Below, piece after piece: positions 7,233 through 12,535 of a DNA stretch of 12,535 nucleotides. Each line of letters opens with the position of its first letter. Positions within the stretch are counted from its first letter, which is position 1. Source of the DNA: UBA1858 sp039182865 (lineage in GTDB: Bacteria > Pseudomonadota > Gammaproteobacteria > UBA4575); contig JBCDBX010000053.1 in assembly GCA_039182865.1 (NCBI GenBank), positions 1 to 12,535 on the forward strand, read 5' to 3'. The notes under the pieces are model-generated. The model had not been told where the DNA came from, searched no databases, and saw only the letters and a list, made by a program, of their open reading frames with translations. Position numbers and translations under genes: made by a program.

Positions 7233-7754
7233 TCAAGTTTTTAAATTCTTTAAAGATGCGAACGGATTTTCACCTTTAATATCCGCTGGCTTATATTCTT
7301 TCTCTTCTATCCATTTTCTTGCGACGGCGTCACATTCCTCTAACGTTTTATGTTTTGCTACAATTGGTAACGCTAGAATCGTCTCATCTTCAATCAACTC
7401 AATAGTTGAAATATACTGATCTTGATACTCAAAAAGCTCATGCCCTTCTTGAGAGGCTAATTCTGTTGAGTCTGGACCTACCAACAGAAGCTCAAACTCC
7501 TGATCTATATCGATGGCAACATCTCCAAGACAGCGCTGACAAATTTGCACAACTTGTCCCTGGATAGTACCTTTAACTAATGGAAACTGAAGTGACGATT
7601 TCGAAAAGACCATCGTAACGTGCAAAATTGTCTCCAAATTATGCGTCAGATCCACGATCCTGGGCATATCCCGGATCGCCAGATCTCCTTCGATTTGGCG
7701 GCCCTGCTTGGCAAACAATGCAGGATCAAAACGCAAGGGCAGATCATTGGTCAT
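7233..7754 (-). CDS. yceD: YceD / DUF177 family protein, 23S rRNA accumulation factor
   Basis: YceD-family (DUF177) proteins are encoded next to rpmF in most bacteria and are needed for normal 23S rRNA accumulation; the exact mechanism is not settled. I chose the ATG at 7754, which begins MTNDLPLRFDP, lines up with the E. coli start MQKVKLPLTLDP, and gives 173 residues, the E. coli length. A TTG at 7793 would add 13 residues but lies inside the promoter's -35 box. The family CxRC motif is visible as ICQRC, followed by the acidic ED(E)TILALPIVAKH segment and the C-terminal NPFASLKNLK. The gap to rpmF is 21 bases. No ribosome site precedes the ATG. Confidence 0.93.
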   Translation of the reverse strand: MTNDLPLRFDPALFAKQGRQIEGDLAIRDMPRIVDLTHNLETILHVTMVFSKSSLQFPLVKGTIQGQVVQICQRCLGDVAIDIDQEFELLLVGPDSTELASQEGHELFEYQDQYISTIELIEDETILALPIVAKHKTLEECDAVARKWIEEKEYKPADIKGENPFASLKNLKT

Positions 7755-7764
7755 ACGGCGGCCA

Positions 7765-7793
7765 AGTGTATAGATTAGGCCCTGTTTCGTCAA
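7765..7793 (-). promoter_or_regulatory. Sigma-70-type promoter of the yceD-rpmF-plsX-fabH operon
   Basis: On the minus strand, TTGACG (7793-7788, five of six matches) and TACACT (7770-7765, four of six) are separated by 17 bases. An A/T tract AAAAATTTTT abuts the -35 box and could act as an UP element. Only ten bases lie between the -10 box and the yceD ATG. The predicted transcription start near 7758 leaves a leader of about four bases, hence an almost leaderless mRNA. The box positions are seen directly; the transcription start is inferred. Confidence 0.55.
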
Positions 7794-7801
7794 AAATTTT
7801 T
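7792..7801. repeat. AAAAATTTTT palindrome between yceD and maf
   Basis: This perfect ten-base A/T palindrome lies in the 102-base divergent yceD–maf intergenic region and touches the -35 box of the yceD promoter. The -35 sequence TTGACG occurs on both strands around it (minus strand at 7793-7788, plus strand at 7821-7826), making a loose inverted pair. The plus-strand copy has no recognisable -10 box at 16-18 bases, so I do not call a maf promoter there. Confidence 0.5.
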
Positions 7802-7856
7802 ACTGAATTTCAACGACTTCTTGACGTTATCTCATAAAAAAACTGGAAAAAACCAA

Positions 7857-8435
7857 ATGAGCCAGCTAATCCTTGCCTCAAGCTCTCCATACCGCAAAGA
7901 ATTACTTTCCCGATTCGCTATTCCCTTTGAGTGTATTTCACCCGACGTAGATGAATCACAGATAGAGAATGAGCCGCCTGAGTTGTATGTGAGCCGACTT
8001 GCTAAAGTTAAAGCACAGAAAATTGGGCAAGATCACCCCGAAAAATTGATCATTGGCTCAGATCAATGCTGTGTGAATGCAGGGATCATTTTAGGCAAAC
8101 CCAAGGATCGTGATAATGCGATTGACCAGTTACTCAATGCCTCAGGCAACACGATTAATTTCCTCACAGCTGTTTGCATCTATCATCCTCAATCAAAATG
8201 GATACAAGAATGGACAGATGCATTTAGTGTTGAATTTAGAGATTTGACCCAAGAGGAAATTGAACGTTATCTAGATGCAGAAGAGCCTTATAACTGTGCT
8301 GGTAGTTTTAAATCAGAACGATTAGGAGTTACACTTTGCAAATCGATGCAGGGTGATGATCCTACTTCATTAATTGGGCTTCCATTAATTAAAGTCGCAC
8401 AGTCTTTACGCGACTTTGGATTGAACCTCCCTTAA
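7857..8435 (+). CDS. Maf-like nucleotide pyrophosphatase, YceF type (7-methyl-GTP)
   Basis: Maf proteins hydrolyse non-canonical nucleoside triphosphates to monophosphates; the YceF subgroup prefers 7-methyl-GTP. The ATG at 7857 gives a 192-residue product starting MSQLILASSSPYRKELL, the canonical Maf N-terminus (SxSPxR phosphate-binding motif at about 8-13). A TTG at 7821 would add 12 unsupported residues. LIIGSDQ, GKP, CAGSFKSE and LIGLPL occur in family order, and CAGSFKSERLGVTL matches E. coli YceF more closely than YhdE. The position between rluC/sppA and yceD, divergent from yceD, also matches yceF. Its TAA stop overlaps the sppA stop. Substrate preference is inferred from similarity. 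Confidence 0.93.
   Translation: MSQLILASSSPYRKELLSRFAIPFECISPDVDESQIENEPPELYVSRLAKVKAQKIGQDHPEKLIIGSDQCCVNAGIILGKPKDRDNAIDQLLNASGNTINFLTAVCIYHPQSKWIQEWTDAFSVEFRDLTQEEIERYLDAEEPYNCAGSFKSERLGVTLCKSMQGDDPTSLIGLPLIKVAQSLRDFGLNLP
8432..8435. other. Overlapping convergent stop codons of maf and sppA
   Basis: TTAA holds the TAA of maf on the plus strand (8433-8435) and the TAA of sppA on the minus strand (8434-8432). The genes meet tail to tail with shared stop bases and no visible terminator hairpin. This is the second such junction in the window. Confidence 0.9.
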
Positions 8436-9367
8436 TTTAGCTGACTACCCTGCATCCAAACTCTTAATTGTGTCGCCATGGCACTACCCATGCGTTTTGC
8501 AAAACGAGTAAAGAAGTCTTCTTGATATGTATAATCAACGATATCTTCAACTCCTACGACTTCGCGTGCCACATACCCAGCACTTCCAAAACCATCAACT
8601 AAACCTAACTTCATGGCTTCAGTGCCAGTCCAGAACAAACCTGAAAATATAGCGGGATCATCTACTAACTTATCGCCACGACCTTCTTTAACAATTTCAA
8701 TAAATTGCTCATGAACTTCGTCGAGAAGATTTTGCACATGTTCTTTTTCAAAGGAATCTTCCGGCGAGAATGGATCTAAAATAGCCTTATGATCGCCGGC
8801 CGTCATTAATCTTCTTTCGATGCCTAATTTCTTGAGTGTATCAACAAACCCAAATCCATCCATACGCACACCAATTGAACCTACGATGCTTGATTCATTT
8901 GCAAATATTTTGTCGCCTGCCACCGCAGCATAAATACCACCTGAAGCACAGATATCCGAGATCACCACATATAGAGGTTTAGTTGGATATTTTTCGCGTA
9001 AGCGCTTCATTTCGGTATTGATATAAGCGGCTTGTACGGGAGAGCCCCCTGGACTATTTATACGTAGTATAACGGCGGCTGAGTTTTCACTTTCAAAGGC
9101 AGACCTTAAACCATGAGTGACGAAATCAGCGCTAGCATTTTCTCCTTGCGCGATGAGACCTGACATGTCGACTAAAGCTGTATGTCGTTCAGATGTAATG
9201 GTGTTTGTATCAGTGCTTATAAATAGACTTAAAATTAAAAATAGATAAGCAAAACCTAAAATTTTAAAAAATATTCCCCATCGTCTTGAACGTCTTTGCT
9301 CTTTTAAGCCTTGATTTGCGATATCGACAATAGCTTGTTGTTCCCAATTTGGTTTTGATGAATCCAT
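8432..9367 (-). CDS. sppA: Signal peptide peptidase SppA-type, membrane-anchored S49 serine protease
   Basis: This is a family S49 protease of the inner membrane that degrades cleaved signal peptides and other membrane peptides. The 311-residue product has a cytoplasmic basic N-terminus, one hydrophobic anchor at about 31-51, and a single protease domain. The nucleophile is predicted as S142 (CASGGIYAA) and the general base as K194 (GDHKAILDPF). INSPGGSPVQA at about 103-113 and SIVGSIGVR at about 160-168 are also typical. It is the short single-domain form, as found next to rluC and maf in Pseudomonas, rather than the double-domain E. coli SppA. A strong AAGGAAG ribosome site precedes the ATG. 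It lies 62 bases after rluC on the same strand, with no clear terminator between. Confidence 0.93.
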   Translation of the reverse strand: MDSSKPNWEQQAIVDIANQGLKEQRRSRRWGIFFKILGFAYLFLILSLFISTDTNTITSERHTALVDMSGLIAQGENASADFVTHGLRSAFESENSAAVILRINSPGGSPVQAAYINTEMKRLREKYPTKPLYVVISDICASGGIYAAVAGDKIFANESSIVGSIGVRMDGFGFVDTLKKLGIERRLMTAGDHKAILDPFSPEDSFEKEHVQNLLDEVHEQFIEIVKEGRGDKLVDDPAIFSGLFWTGTEAMKLGLVDGFGSAGYVAREVVGVEDIVDYTYQEDFFTRFAKRMGSAMATQLRVWMQGSQLN

Positions 9368-9429
9368 TTTTACTTCCTTAATTTATATACAATGAAAATT
9401 TTAACATGAGACAGCTTGATAGCCTTACT

Positions 9430-10377
9430 TTAAGCCTGCCGACGCAAATATCGGCATACCTGTTTTAGCTCATTGGGCAAGACTGCATTAAATTCATATG
9501 TCTGACTTAAATCTGATAAATGTAATTTTAAATATGATGCGTGTAGAAACATTCGCTTTAATCCTATCTTTTGCATGTTTCGATTATATTCAAAATCACC
9601 ATAACGCTTATCTCCTGCAATAGGATGATTTTCTAGCTGAGCATGCACACGAATCTGATGAGTACGCCCTGTTTCAATGATAGCGGTCATTAATGTATGC
9701 CCATTAAATAGCTCTTTCATTGTAAAAATCGTTCGCGATGCAATGCCTAATTCACTCGCCTTCATCTTGGCGCCTGCTTCACTACTCGAACGCTTTTCGA
9801 GTGAATGTTCGACAATCATTTTATGTGTATTCCAATGACCCTTAACAAGGAGCTCATATTGTTTAATAGAATTCTCAGCATGTAGAGATTGTTGTATATC
9901 CAGCAAAGCTCGTCGAGATTTTGCCATGACCAGGCAGCCACTGGTCTCTTTATCAATGCGATGAGCGAGCTCTAAAAATGGTTGATGCTCACGACTAGCG
10001 CGAAAACCCTCAATTACACCCCATCGATCACCACTTCCACTGTGAGCAGCAATCCCTGCAGGCTTATTAATCACAAGTAGATGTTCATTTTCAAAAATTA
10101 TCTGTTGTTCCAAGTTCTCTTTTTGATCATCAGTAAGGGTGACTGACTTAGAAGTAGACTCACCATGTTGAATGGGTGGAATTCTGACAATATCCCCTAA
10201 TTGAATTCGATAAATAGGTTTAACCCGCTTCTTGTTGACTCTCACCTCACCACTTCGAAGGGCGCGATATATTCGACTCTTGGGCACTTTATGGAAATGG
10301 GACAGCAAAAAATTGTCTATTCGCTGACCTGCTCGTCGTTCATCCACCTCAACATGTTTTGTTTGTTTAACAGTCAC
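9430..10377 (-). CDS. rluC: 23S rRNA pseudouridine synthase RluC
   Basis: RluC isomerises uridines 955, 2504 and 2580 (E. coli numbering) of 23S rRNA. The 315-residue product has an N-terminal S4 RNA-binding domain (about 17-65, with RIDNFL, PKSRIYRALRSGEVRVNKKRVKP) and a RluA-type catalytic domain. The nucleophile D142 lies in HRIDKETSG, and GRTHQIRVHAQ and HPIAGDKRYG follow. The start is GTG, whose N-terminus aligns with E. coli RluC. AAGG lies 11 bases upstream, a rather long spacing. The gene is divergent from rne across a 357-base region, the same arrangement as in E. coli. RluC is preferred over RluA, RluB or RluD because of context and the RVNKKRVKP segment. Confidence 0.95.
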   Translation of the reverse strand: MTVKQTKHVEVDERRAGQRIDNFLLSHFHKVPKSRIYRALRSGEVRVNKKRVKPIYRIQLGDIVRIPPIQHGESTSKSVTLTDDQKENLEQQIIFENEHLLVINKPAGIAAHSGSGDRWGVIEGFRASREHQPFLELAHRIDKETSGCLVMAKSRRALLDIQQSLHAENSIKQYELLVKGHWNTHKMIVEHSLEKRSSSEAGAKMKASELGIASRTIFTMKELFNGHTLMTAIIETGRTHQIRVHAQLENHPIAGDKRYGDFEYNRNMQKIGLKRMFLHASYLKLHLSDLSQTYEFNAVLPNELKQVCRYLRRQA

Positions 10378-10431
10378 TTAGCATAAAACCTTAAGTCATT
10401 GCCGCACTTCATAATGATTGATATAGTGTAG

Positions 10432-10490
10432 ATTATTAAGCATATAGAAAAGACAGCACATGCCGAGTCCAATGTTGCATATTATTAAGC
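10432..10490 (+). repeat. Ten-base direct repeat in rne leader region
   Basis: ATTATTAAGC occurs at 10432-10441 and again at 10481-10490, 49 bases apart start to start. The second copy runs into a 12-base palindrome. It could be paired protein-binding sites or chance in AT-rich DNA. Confidence 0.4.
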
Positions 10491-10495
10491 TTAAT
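10484..10495. repeat. Twelve-base palindrome ATTAAGCTTAAT
   Basis: This perfect self-complementary 12-mer lies just before the TATAAG element at 10499-10504, where an operator would sit. No regulator is implied by the sequence itself. Confidence 0.4.
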
Positions 10496-10500
10496 TAATA

Positions 10501-10519
10501 TAAGTGTATTGAACACTTA
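10501..10519 (+). repeat. Seven-bp hairpin in rne leader region
   Basis: TAAGTGT (10501-10507) and ACACTTA (10513-10519) pair perfectly around a five-base loop. No T-run follows, so it is not a terminator. It overlaps the TATAAG -10 candidate: it can be in the mRNA only if transcription starts upstream, for example from the TTGATA/TATAGA pair. Otherwise it is a DNA dyad over the promoter. Confidence 0.4.
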
Positions 10520-10537
10520 GACACAGAATTTAACACC

Positions 10538-10576
10538 TACTATTACATAGTCATAGTACAGAAGAATGTTCATTCT
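10538..10576 (+). repeat. Two further small stem-loops in rne leader
   Basis: TACTAT (10538-10543) can pair with ATAGTA (10553-10558) around a nine-base loop, with a competing five-bp stem ACTAT/ATAGT at 10539-10551. Immediately downstream, AGAAT (10563-10567) pairs with ATTCT (10572-10576) around GTTC. Each is weak alone, but their clustering upstream of rne fits a structured leader. The folding is inferred by eye. Confidence 0.3.
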
Positions 10577-10734
10577 ACTTCCAATTTGTTATCAACTAAT
10601 TTGTTCTATTAAAGAATACGCGCAAGTATCCATAAACTGTTTTCAACGATTAACTATGGTTGGTGATAATTTAATGCGCAACATCAAAGTAAATAACACC
10701 ACATTGGAAGCGGATCAAAAATACCGAGACCAAT

Positions 10735-12535
10735 ATGAAAAGAATACTAGTCAATGCGACGCAACAAGAAGAATTGCGAGTTGCGATGGTCGATGGCCAA
10801 AAGCTTTACGACCTCGATATCGAAGTTCCCTCACAAGAACAAAAGAAAGCCAATATATACAAAGCCGTTATTACTCGGATTGAACCGAGTCTAGAAGCAG
10901 CTTTTGTCAATTATGGTGTCGAAAGACATGGTTTCCTTCCGTTCAAGGAAATCTCTAAAACCTACTTCAAGCATTACGACTCCCAGCCCGGTGAAAGACC
11001 TCCTATTAAGGATCTTATCTCTGAAGGACAAGAACTCGTCATCCAAGTTGAACGTGAAGAACGTGGCAATAAGGGTGCTGCACTGACAACATTTATTAGC
11101 CTAGCAGGGCGCTACCTTGTACTAATGCCAAATAACCCACGTGCAGGTGGTGTATCACGCCGTATTGAAGGCGATGACCGAAAAGAAGCACGGGAAGCGC
11201 TAAGCCAAGTCACCATACCAAATGGCATGGGGGCAATTGTCAGAACTGCAGGTGTCGGACGCACCAGTGAAGAACTCACTTGGGATCTGGAATATTTGCA
11301 GAAAGTGTGGACAGCCATACAAACTGCAGCTCAAAAGCAAAGTGAGCCATTCTTAATCTATCAAGAAAGTAACGCAATGATACGTGCGTTACGCGACCAT
11401 TATCGCAATGATATTAATGAAATTATTATTGATGATAAGTCAGTCTACAATGATGCCTATAACTTTTTACAACAGGTTATGCCTAATGAGCTTCGTAAGT
11501 TAAAGTTATATGAAGATCATGTCCCTCTTTTTAATCGTTATCAAATCGAAGCACAAATTGAATCCGCCTTTCAGCGTGAAGTTTCTTTACCATCTGGTGG
11601 TTCAATCGTCATTGATCATACAGAAGCGTTATTATCGATTGATATTAACTCAGCACGTGCAACAAAAGGCAGTGATATTGAGCAAACTGCTCTGAATACT
11701 AATATAGAAGCAGCCGATGAGGTTGCCCGTCAATTGCGACTACGCGATTTAGGTGGCTTAATTGTTATCGATTTTATCGATATGCTGGCCAATAAAAATC
11801 AGCGTGAAGTTGAGAATCGCCTGCGAGAAGCGGTCAAAGTCGATCGTGCTCGTATTCAAATTGGTAGAATATCTCGCTTTGGCCTACTAGAGATGTCACG
11901 ACAGCGCTTGCGTCCTTCACTTGGTGAATCCAGCCAAATCGTCTGTCCACGTTGTTCAGGTCACGGGACTATTCGCACAAACGAATCTTTATCGTTAGCT
12001 ATATTACGCCTGCTAGAAGAAGAAGCCATGAAGGATAAGACTGGAAAAGTTATTGCACGTGTTCCAGTAGATGTAGGCACCTTCTTGTTAAATGAAAAGC
12101 GCATATCATTACAGGAAATTGAAGAACGTCATAAGGTTGATTTAATTATTGTTCCTCAAACCTCTTTAGAGTCTCCACATTTTGAAGTTCAACGAGTACG
12201 TGATGATGATAAAGAAACAGATGGCATATCTAGTTTTGAATTAAATAATACACCTGATACTACTGATATAGATCTAACCACGACAACGCGACGAGCAATT
12301 GATAAACCTGCAGTTTCAAGTATTAGCATGGATGCACCTGCTCCTATGCCGACGGAAAGACCACAGCAAAAAGCTGAAGCTAAACTTGGCATTTTTAAGC
12401 GTATATTAAATTGGCTTATTGGTGACAGCAAAGAAGAGGAAGAAAAGAAAAAACAACAACAGAATCGCCACAATAATCGACGCGGCAATAACAGCCGACG
12501 TGGCGGCAATAATAATCGCCGTCGAAATAATCAAA
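10735..12535 (+). CDS. rne: Ribonuclease E (5' portion, runs off window end)
   Basis: RNase E is the main endoribonuclease for mRNA decay and for rRNA and tRNA processing, and the degradosome scaffold at the inner membrane. The ATG at 10735 opens a frame of 600 codons to the window end without a stop. The product begins MKRILVNATQQEELRVAMVDG and aligns with E. coli RNase E nearly without gaps: S1 domain (about 38-125, GFLPFKEI), 5' sensor, DNase I-like subdomain with catalytic D303 (SIDINSARA) and D346 (VIDFID), and Zn-link C404 and C407 (CPRCSGHG). Residues 551-563 form an amphipathic LGIFKRILNWLIG, like the E. coli membrane-targeting helix. An Arg/Asn-rich segment starts near 577. The remaining C-terminal scaffold lies outside the window. 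The related RNase G lacks this tail. Confidence 0.97.
   Translation, partial: MKRILVNATQQEELRVAMVDGQKLYDLDIEVPSQEQKKANIYKAVITRIEPSLEAAFVNYGVERHGFLPFKEISKTYFKHYDSQPGERPPIKDLISEGQELVIQVEREERGNKGAALTTFISLAGRYLVLMPNNPRAGGVSRRIEGDDRKEAREALSQVTIPNGMGAIVRTAGVGRTSEELTWDLEYLQKVWTAIQTAAQKQSEPFLIYQESNAMIRALRDHYRNDINEIIIDDKSVYNDAYNFLQQVMPNELRKLKLYEDHVPLFNRYQIEAQIESAFQREVSLPSGGSIVIDHTEALLSIDINSARATKGSDIEQTALNTNIEAADEVARQLRLRDLGGLIVIDFIDMLANKNQREVENRLREAVKVDRARIQIGRISRFGLLEMSRQRLRPSLGESSQIVCPRCSGHGTIRTNESLSLAILRLLEEEAMKDKTGKVIARVPVDVGTFLLNEKRISLQEIEERHKVDLIIVPQTSLESPHFEVQRVRDDDKETDGISSFELNNTPDTTDIDLTTTTRRAIDKPAVSSISMDAPAPMPTERPQQKAEAKLGIFKRILNWLIGDSKEEEEKKKQQQNRHNNRRGNNSRRGGNNNRRRNNQ

Larger units (their letters stand above)
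10378..10734. promoter_or_regulatory. Divergent rluC–rne intergenic region and probable rne 5' leader
   Basis: This 357-base stretch contains no convincing gene. It is markedly AT-rich and holds a ten-base direct repeat, a 12-base palindrome and several short hairpins, listed separately. In E. coli rne has a roughly 360-base structured 5' untranslated region through which RNase E regulates its own mRNA, and the similar spacing here suggests the same. Promoter candidates toward rne are TTGATA (10418-10423) with TATAGA (10443-10448, spacing 19), and TATAAG (10499-10504) with a poor TTGCAT at 10475-10480. I cannot choose between them. GAG at 10726-10728 is a weak ribosome site for rne. Confidence 0.5.

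Noticed and set aside
7755..7793. TTG start giving a 13-residue longer YceD
   Set aside because: The extra residues have no counterpart in E. coli YceD, and the TTG coincides with the -35 box of the likely promoter. The ATG at 7754 gives the family length.
7821..7856. TTG start giving a 12-residue longer Maf
   Set aside because: The conserved Maf N-terminus begins at the ATG at 7857, and the extension is Lys-rich without similarity.
10566..10883. 105-codon open frame upstream of and overlapping rne
   Set aside because: It runs out of frame into the rne catalytic region, resembles no family I know, and its N-terminal part is AT-rich leader sequence. The rne frame from 10735 is certain, so this is a shadow.
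12189..12509. 106-codon minus-strand frame rich in Arg, Leu and Ser
   Set aside because: It is antisense to the Arg/Asn-rich low-complexity part of rne, and the composition is a by-product of that coding sequence.
1..12535. Mobile elements, CRISPR arrays, phage genes, toxin–antitoxin or defence systems
   Set aside because: No transposase, integrase, regular repeat-spacer pattern or unfamiliar gene was seen. Every substantial coding region belongs to a well-known housekeeping or urease family.

Overview
The window looks like chromosomal DNA of an AT-rich gammaproteobacterium. The main evidence is the gene order rne / rluC–sppA / maf(yceF) / yceD–rpmF–plsX–fabH. Its relative orientations match the Escherichia coli rne–rluC–yceF–yceD–rpmF–plsX–fabH neighbourhood. 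The sppA insertion between rluC and maf resembles the Pseudomonas arrangement. RNase E keeps E. coli residue numbering at D303, D346, C404 and C407, and UreC keeps Klebsiella numbering at all active-site residues. I cannot name a genus from the sequence.

Positions 30-4954 (+ strand) hold a complete, tightly packed urease operon, ureD-ureA-ureB-ureC-ureE-ureF-ureG. UreA, UreB and UreC form the nickel enzyme that hydrolyses urea to ammonia and carbamate. UreE delivers nickel, UreG supplies GTP hydrolysis, and UreD and UreF are the scaffold for active-site assembly. All metal and catalytic residues are intact. The operon promoter and any urea or nickel transporter lie outside the window.

Positions 4951-7754 (- strand) hold yceD-rpmF-plsX-fabH, which links ribosome biogenesis (YceD, L32) to phospholipid and fatty-acid initiation (PlsX, FabH). 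A good promoter sits directly in front of yceD and implies an almost leaderless mRNA. The usual downstream partners fabD-fabG-acpP are absent. The urease operon occupies that place in the opposite direction, and its last stop codon overlaps the fabH stop.

Positions 7857-8435 (+) encode the Maf/YceF nucleotide pyrophosphatase, divergent from yceD. It converges on sppA (8432-9367, -), again with overlapping stop codons. sppA follows rluC (9430-10377, -), a 23S rRNA pseudouridine synthase. A 357-base intergenic region (10378-10734) separates rluC from the divergent rne and contains palindromes, a direct repeat and small hairpins. It is the likely site of rne promoters and RNase E autoregulation. 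rne begins at 10735 and runs off the window end after its catalytic domain, a candidate membrane-targeting helix and the start of an Arg/Asn-rich RNA-binding tail.

I see no mobile element, CRISPR array, tRNA or rRNA, and no convincing new system. The points worth a second look are regulatory and architectural: the break in the fab cluster, two terminator-less convergent junctions, the leaderless-type yceD promoter, the acidic tail on L32, and the structured rne leader.
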